DNA from: Cetobacterium sp. NK01
Lineage (GTDB): Bacteria; Fusobacteriota; Fusobacteriia; Fusobacteriales; Fusobacteriaceae
Direction of reading: 5' to 3'
Assembly (NCBI RefSeq): GCF_024506395.1
Contig: NZ_JANIBO010000002.1
Location: forward strand, 124,001 to 188,000
Length of the DNA: 64,000 nt
The first letter of the stretch is position 1. The number at the start of each line of letters is the position of its first letter. The notes under the pieces are model-generated. The model had not been told where the DNA came from. It was given only the letters and a program-made list of their open reading frames with translations, and ran no database searches. Below are positions 61,128 through 64,000 of the stretch, one piece after another. The position numbers were made by a program, and so were the translations under genes.

Positions 61128-62520
61128 AATATTCATTTTTTATTTCAAACTTGACTGTTGTACCTTTTCCTACTTCACTACTAATTTCAAAACTACCTTT
61201 TAACTGCTCTTTTATTATTTTTTCAACTATCATTAATCCTAAACCAGAAGATGATATCTTTTCTTTAGGAATTCCGACCCCATTGTCAGAAATTGTAATT
61301 CTTGAAAAGAAGTGATCTTTCTGAATAAGTATTTTTACCTTTCCAGCTACATCGTCTGGAAAAGCGTAATCTACTATATTTTGGATAATTTCATTTATAA
61401 CTAAAGCAATCGCTGTAGCTTTCTCAGATGAGATATTAAAGTTATCTCCAATAATAGTAAACTCTATTTTTTCCTTTTTGTCAATAGTTTTTGTTGAATA
61501 ATTTTTGTATATTAAGTCAACTATTTCTCTGATATTAAGATTATCGAATCCTTTTTCGGACAAAACCTCATGTGTTATAGCTATACTTAAAATTCTGCTG
61601 ATGGTTTCATCTAAGATTTTTTTTACCTCTTTATTTTCAGATCTTCTACTCTGAATTCTTAATAAACTTGCAATTGTTTGCAAATTATTTTTCACTCTGT
61701 GATGTATCTCTTTTATGGCTACAGATTTTAAAATTATCTCTTGCTCTTTACTTTTCTCTTGAGTTATATCTCTAACTATCATAATCACATTTTGCCTTTT
61801 TTTGTTTTCCAGCGTTGCAAAATAACTAACTGATAAAACCATATCTAAAATACTTATTTCAACTACATCTATTTTTTTATTTTGCAATATATTATTAAAT
61901 TCTACGCTGTTAATGACTATATTTTCAAATGTTTCTCCCACTATATCTCTTCCAAATCCCATTTTTTCATAAATAGATTTAGCTACTCCATTAGCATAGG
62001 TTACAACTTCATTATTATTAAATATAACTACTCCATCTTTTACAAGTTCTGGTATTGTATATCTAGTTTCTAAAAAACTACTCATTAACTCCTCTGGAGT
62101 TTCTACATCCCCTATTTTTAAAAGAGTTTTCTTTTTATCAGAATGTTCTAATATTAAAACACCAATTATTTCATTACTCTCATTTTTTATAGCAATTACA
62201 TTTTGTAAAACTGTTTCTCCCTCTTGAGTTATAGCTTTATAGTTTTTAGATGGCATTCCTGTTTGCAAAGTTCTTAAAACAGCCGGTTCATTTTTATAAA
62301 GAGCCACTTCACCTGCTATATTTTTAGAATAAATACTTCCTACTTCCGGTTTAGAATGATGTACAACTAAAGCTTTTTCTCCATCTTTTGTAGGGCAATC
62401 TATAAAGGTATCTACTCCCAAAACATTACTTAAAATTATAGCTGTTTCTTCTAATTTTTCTATTTTATCTATATCCTGCGCTGTTAGAGTAGCACACATT
62501 TTACAATAAGTTTTTATCAT
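61126..62520 (-). CDS. eutW: Ethanolamine sensor histidine kinase EutW
   Basis: This 464-residue cytoplasmic histidine kinase has an N-terminal sensing domain (about 1-150, GAF-like: FIDCPTKDGEKALVVHHSKPEVGSIYSKNIAGE). A PAS domain follows (about 155-265). Next are a HisKA_2 dimerisation domain with the phospho-His in IKEIHHRVKNNLQTIASLLRIQ and an HATPase domain (NEIIQNIVDYAF, DNGVGIP, GLGLMIVE). It phosphorylates EutV in response to ethanolamine, as shown for the Enterococcus pair. No membrane helix is seen. It overlaps eutV by four bases. Confidence 0.93.
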   Translation of the reverse strand: MIKTYCKMCATLTAQDIDKIEKLEETAIILSNVLGVDTFIDCPTKDGEKALVVHHSKPEVGSIYSKNIAGEVALYKNEPAVLRTLQTGMPSKNYKAITQEGETVLQNVIAIKNESNEIIGVLILEHSDKKKTLLKIGDVETPEELMSSFLETRYTIPELVKDGVVIFNNNEVVTYANGVAKSIYEKMGFGRDIVGETFENIVINSVEFNNILQNKKIDVVEISILDMVLSVSYFATLENKKRQNVIMIVRDITQEKSKEQEIILKSVAIKEIHHRVKNNLQTIASLLRIQSRRSENKEVKKILDETISRILSIAITHEVLSEKGFDNLNIREIVDLIYKNYSTKTIDKKEKIEFTIIGDNFNISSEKATAIALVINEIIQNIVDYAFPDDVAGKVKILIQKDHFFSRITISDNGVGIPKEKISSSGLGLMIVEKIIKEQLKGSFEISSEVGKGTTVKFEIKNEY

Positions 62521-63095
62521 AAAAGCTCTCCAGTAGTATTTATAATTTCAGAAAGTTGAGAAATTGTTATTCTCTTTTCCATGCTTATTTTTCTTATTTT
62601 AGTATATGCTTCATCTTCAGTTAAAGAGTATTTATACATTAAAATACCCTTTGCTTTTTCTAATATTTTTCTTTCTCTTAATTTTCTCTCACTTATTTCT
62701 AAGGCATTTTTTAGTTTTATTTTTTCGCTATAATTTTTATATAATAAATCCATCTGAGATAGTAGAATTTTTTCATCTAATGGCTTTATTAAATATCCTG
62801 ACACATCATATTCTGTAGCTTCTTTTATATAATTTTCCATGCTATAAGCTGTTAGCATAATTATGCAATTTTTGTACTCCTTTTCTTTTAAAATCTTTGC
62901 TACATTCGTTCCTAAAAGAAATGGCATTTTTAAATCTAAAAGTAAAATATCTGGCGTATGTCTTAGAGCTAATTCTACAGCTTCTAATCCATCTTTAGCC
63001 TCTCCAAGAACATCATATTCGTTTTCCTTTAATATTTCCACAAGGTCCATTCTTATTAACGAATCATCCTCTGCCACAACAACTGTTTTTCTCAT
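62517..63095 (-). CDS. eutV: ANTAR-domain response regulator EutV
   Basis: The 192-residue antiterminator has a receiver domain (about 1-120, phospho-Asp in DILLLDLKMPF, Lys in YLIKPLDE). A coiled-coil linker leads to an ANTAR RNA-binding domain (about 130-190: LRERKILEKAKGILMYKYSLTEDEAYTKIRKISMEKRITISQLSEII). It binds paired AxxGxx hexaloop hairpins in RNA. Such a pair lies upstream of eutA in this window. It is the only visible binding site in the operon. Confidence 0.95.
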   Translation of the reverse strand: MRKTVVVAEDDSLIRMDLVEILKENEYDVLGEAKDGLEAVELALRHTPDILLLDLKMPFLLGTNVAKILKEKEYKNCIIMLTAYSMENYIKEATEYDVSGYLIKPLDEKILLSQMDLLYKNYSEKIKLKNALEISERKLRERKILEKAKGILMYKYSLTEDEAYTKIRKISMEKRITISQLSEIINTTGELL

Positions 63096-63099
63096 TAAC

Positions 63100-63519
63100 T
63101 CACCTCAAAAAAGTTTTTAAGCACTCCACTCCCTTTAAACTTTTCAAGTCTAAATGAAAGATTTTTTCGACTCCAGCATTTTCTAGTACATCTTCTGCAC
63201 CCTTATAATTTTCTTCTAAATCAATTTTAGTTATAACTCCTAAAACTTTTTTTCCTAAAAACATACTTGCAAAATTTGGTGGATATAGATTTTCCTCATC
63301 CGCTGCTGATTGAATTAATATTATAATATCTGCATCTATAGAAACAACATTTAGAGCTTTATAATATACTTTATTTTCTAAGTACTCTCCTGGTGTATCA
63401 ATTATTTTTCCAATATAATCTACCATTTGTGTTTTTTTATACTCAACTTTTTGATTATTTAAAATTTGAGTCAATGTTGTTTTTCCACTTCCAGTTTTTC
63501 CTATTAACATTATTTTCAT
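63100..63519 (-). CDS. eutP: EutP small GTPase-like protein
   Basis: This 139-residue P-loop protein begins MKIMLIGKTGSGKTTLTQIL (Walker A). It has a switch-like DTPGEYLENK and a G4-like ITKIDLEE. EutP of Salmonella has a reported acetate kinase activity, so it may make ATP from the acetyl phosphate produced in the compartment. Family length is normal (about 140-160). It lies three bases after eutS and four before eutV. Confidence 0.92.
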   Translation of the reverse strand: MKIMLIGKTGSGKTTLTQILNNQKVEYKKTQMVDYIGKIIDTPGEYLENKVYYKALNVVSIDADIIILIQSAADEENLYPPNFASMFLGKKVLGVITKIDLEENYKGAEDVLENAGVEKIFHLDLKSLKGVECLKTFLR

Positions 63520-63522
63520 ATT

Positions 63523-63864
63523 TTAAGACCTCGAAATATTTGTAATTGAAAAATTTAAGGATGCTTTTAAATACTCCATAATTGCTTCTAAAGAACTTTC
63601 TATACTAGAAACATCTCCTGTTATTACTAAAGTTCCACTAAATCTATCTAAAAAACCAATCTCTATGGCTCCTGATTTAGTTGCAATATCTGCTGCTATT
63701 ATTGCCGCTTCTCCTGGTGTAATTGTCAATATTCCAATAGCATTTTTATTTTCTACATTTAATCCCATTTTTTTATAAATATCTAAATTTGGGTGAGCTA
63801 TTAAGTGTGCTAACGTTACTTGCTTTCCTGGTACATATTCCTGAATCATTCTAACTTTTTCCAT
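63523..63864 (-). CDS. eutS: BMC-H shell protein EutS
   Basis: The 113-residue shell protein is of the circularly permuted BMC type that forms bent hexamers (EutS/PduU). The sequence opens with [35 protein letters not shown], followed by the BMC core ([42 protein letters not shown]). It is the first gene of the operon, behind GAGGT and a consensus-like promoter. Confidence 0.95.
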   Translation of the reverse strand: MEKVRMIQEYVPGKQVTLAHLIAHPNLDIYKKMGLNVENKNAIGILTITPGEAAIIAADIATKSGAIEIGFLDRFSGTLVITGDVSSIESSLEAIMEYLKASLNFSITNISRS

Positions 63865-64000
63865 GGTTATACCTCTTTTGTTTTTATTTTACTTCATTTG
63901 TTTATAATTAAATCACAAAGAACACATTTTTTCAAGAGCAAAAAAATACACTCTCTATAAAATTACACTTAATACAGTTTTATAAGTTTATATTTTTGTT
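63865..64000. other. Upstream region of the eut operon to the window edge
   Basis: These 136 AT-rich bases contain the eut promoter. I see no other gene or structured RNA in the part visible here. Confidence 0.6.
63907..63935 (-). promoter_or_regulatory. Promoter of the eut operon
   Basis: On the minus strand TTGAAA (63930-63935) and TTTAAT (63907-63912) are separated by 17 bases, about 43 bases before eutS. No ANTAR hairpin pair, B12 riboswitch or terminator is seen between it and eutS, so eutS-P-V-W should be expressed without antitermination. Confidence 0.6.

Noticed and set aside
63865-64000. A second ANTAR hairpin pair or B12 riboswitch before eutS
   Set aside because: No AxxGxx hexaloop hairpins, B12-box or terminator could be found in the visible leader. 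Elements beyond the window edge cannot be excluded.
1-64000. tRNA, rRNA, CRISPR array, insertion sequence or prophage
   Set aside because: No cloverleaf, regular spaced repeats, transposase, integrase or phage structural gene was seen on either strand.

Overview
The window is AT-rich (roughly 30% GC by eye), with A/T-ending codons and strong AGGAGG-type ribosome binding sites. It combines Gram-negative envelope parts (a TolC/RND pump, a small beta-barrel protein ending in Phe, lipoproteins) with regulators best known from Firmicutes (EutVW/ANTAR antitermination, an adenine-type purine riboswitch, PRD regulators). That mix, plus amino-acid and ethanolamine metabolism, points to a member of the Fusobacteriaceae. 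The species cannot be fixed from sequence alone. I see no rRNA, tRNA, CRISPR array, insertion sequence or prophage.

Region 1 (1-8975) holds a truncated sbcD and a NagE-like PTS permease. A fluoride riboswitch with its own terminator sits before a CPA2-type cation/proton antiporter, followed by an OpuC-type osmolyte ABC transporter. Next comes an NCS2 purine permease behind an aptamer whose specificity base is U (adenine type), and then a small acidic unknown protein.

Region 2 (9064-18092) is a seven-gene Bat/MoxR (von Willebrand factor A) operon on the minus strand, with an extremely Gln/Asn-rich BatC-like protein, preceded by a PAS-PAS-GGDEF-EAL protein.

Region 3 (18237-36305) contains a HAD phosphatase, an outer-membrane protein, an aldehyde dehydrogenase, an M3 oligopeptidase and a three-gene RND efflux operon. 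The TolC member of that operon carries an extra N-terminal periplasmic domain of about 260 residues. It continues with a D-lactate-type dehydrogenase, a PBP4-type lipoprotein, SstT, an ACT-domain protein, and birA overlapping an SSS-family symporter.

Region 4 (36306-48689) is a set of small nutrient modules: a gene-remnant-like stretch, a 57-residue membrane peptide with its own promoter and terminator, and a peptide-binding protein with an M20 amidohydrolase. A PRD regulator is divergent from a fructose-family PTS permease with A-C-B domain order. A GntR regulator and cytoplasmic Cys-type sulfatase are divergent from an SSS symporter. A flavodoxin and a 42-residue peptide close the region.

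Region 5 (48725-63864) is a nearly complete ethanolamine-utilization operon on the minus strand: eutS-P-V-W, a dual-hairpin ANTAR antiterminator, then eutA-B-C-L, two BMC-H shell genes, a PduT-like shell gene, eutE-T, a pduL-type eutD, an unknown cargo-like gene, eutN, a stand-alone EutQ-N-like gene, eutH, eutQ and eutG. The sensor pair is encoded upstream of the attenuator it should control. Ethanolamine would enter through EutH and be split to ammonia and acetaldehyde by EutBC (kept active by EutA and EutT). Inside the shell, acetaldehyde would be oxidised by EutE, reduced by EutG, or passed as acetyl-CoA to the PduL-type enzyme.
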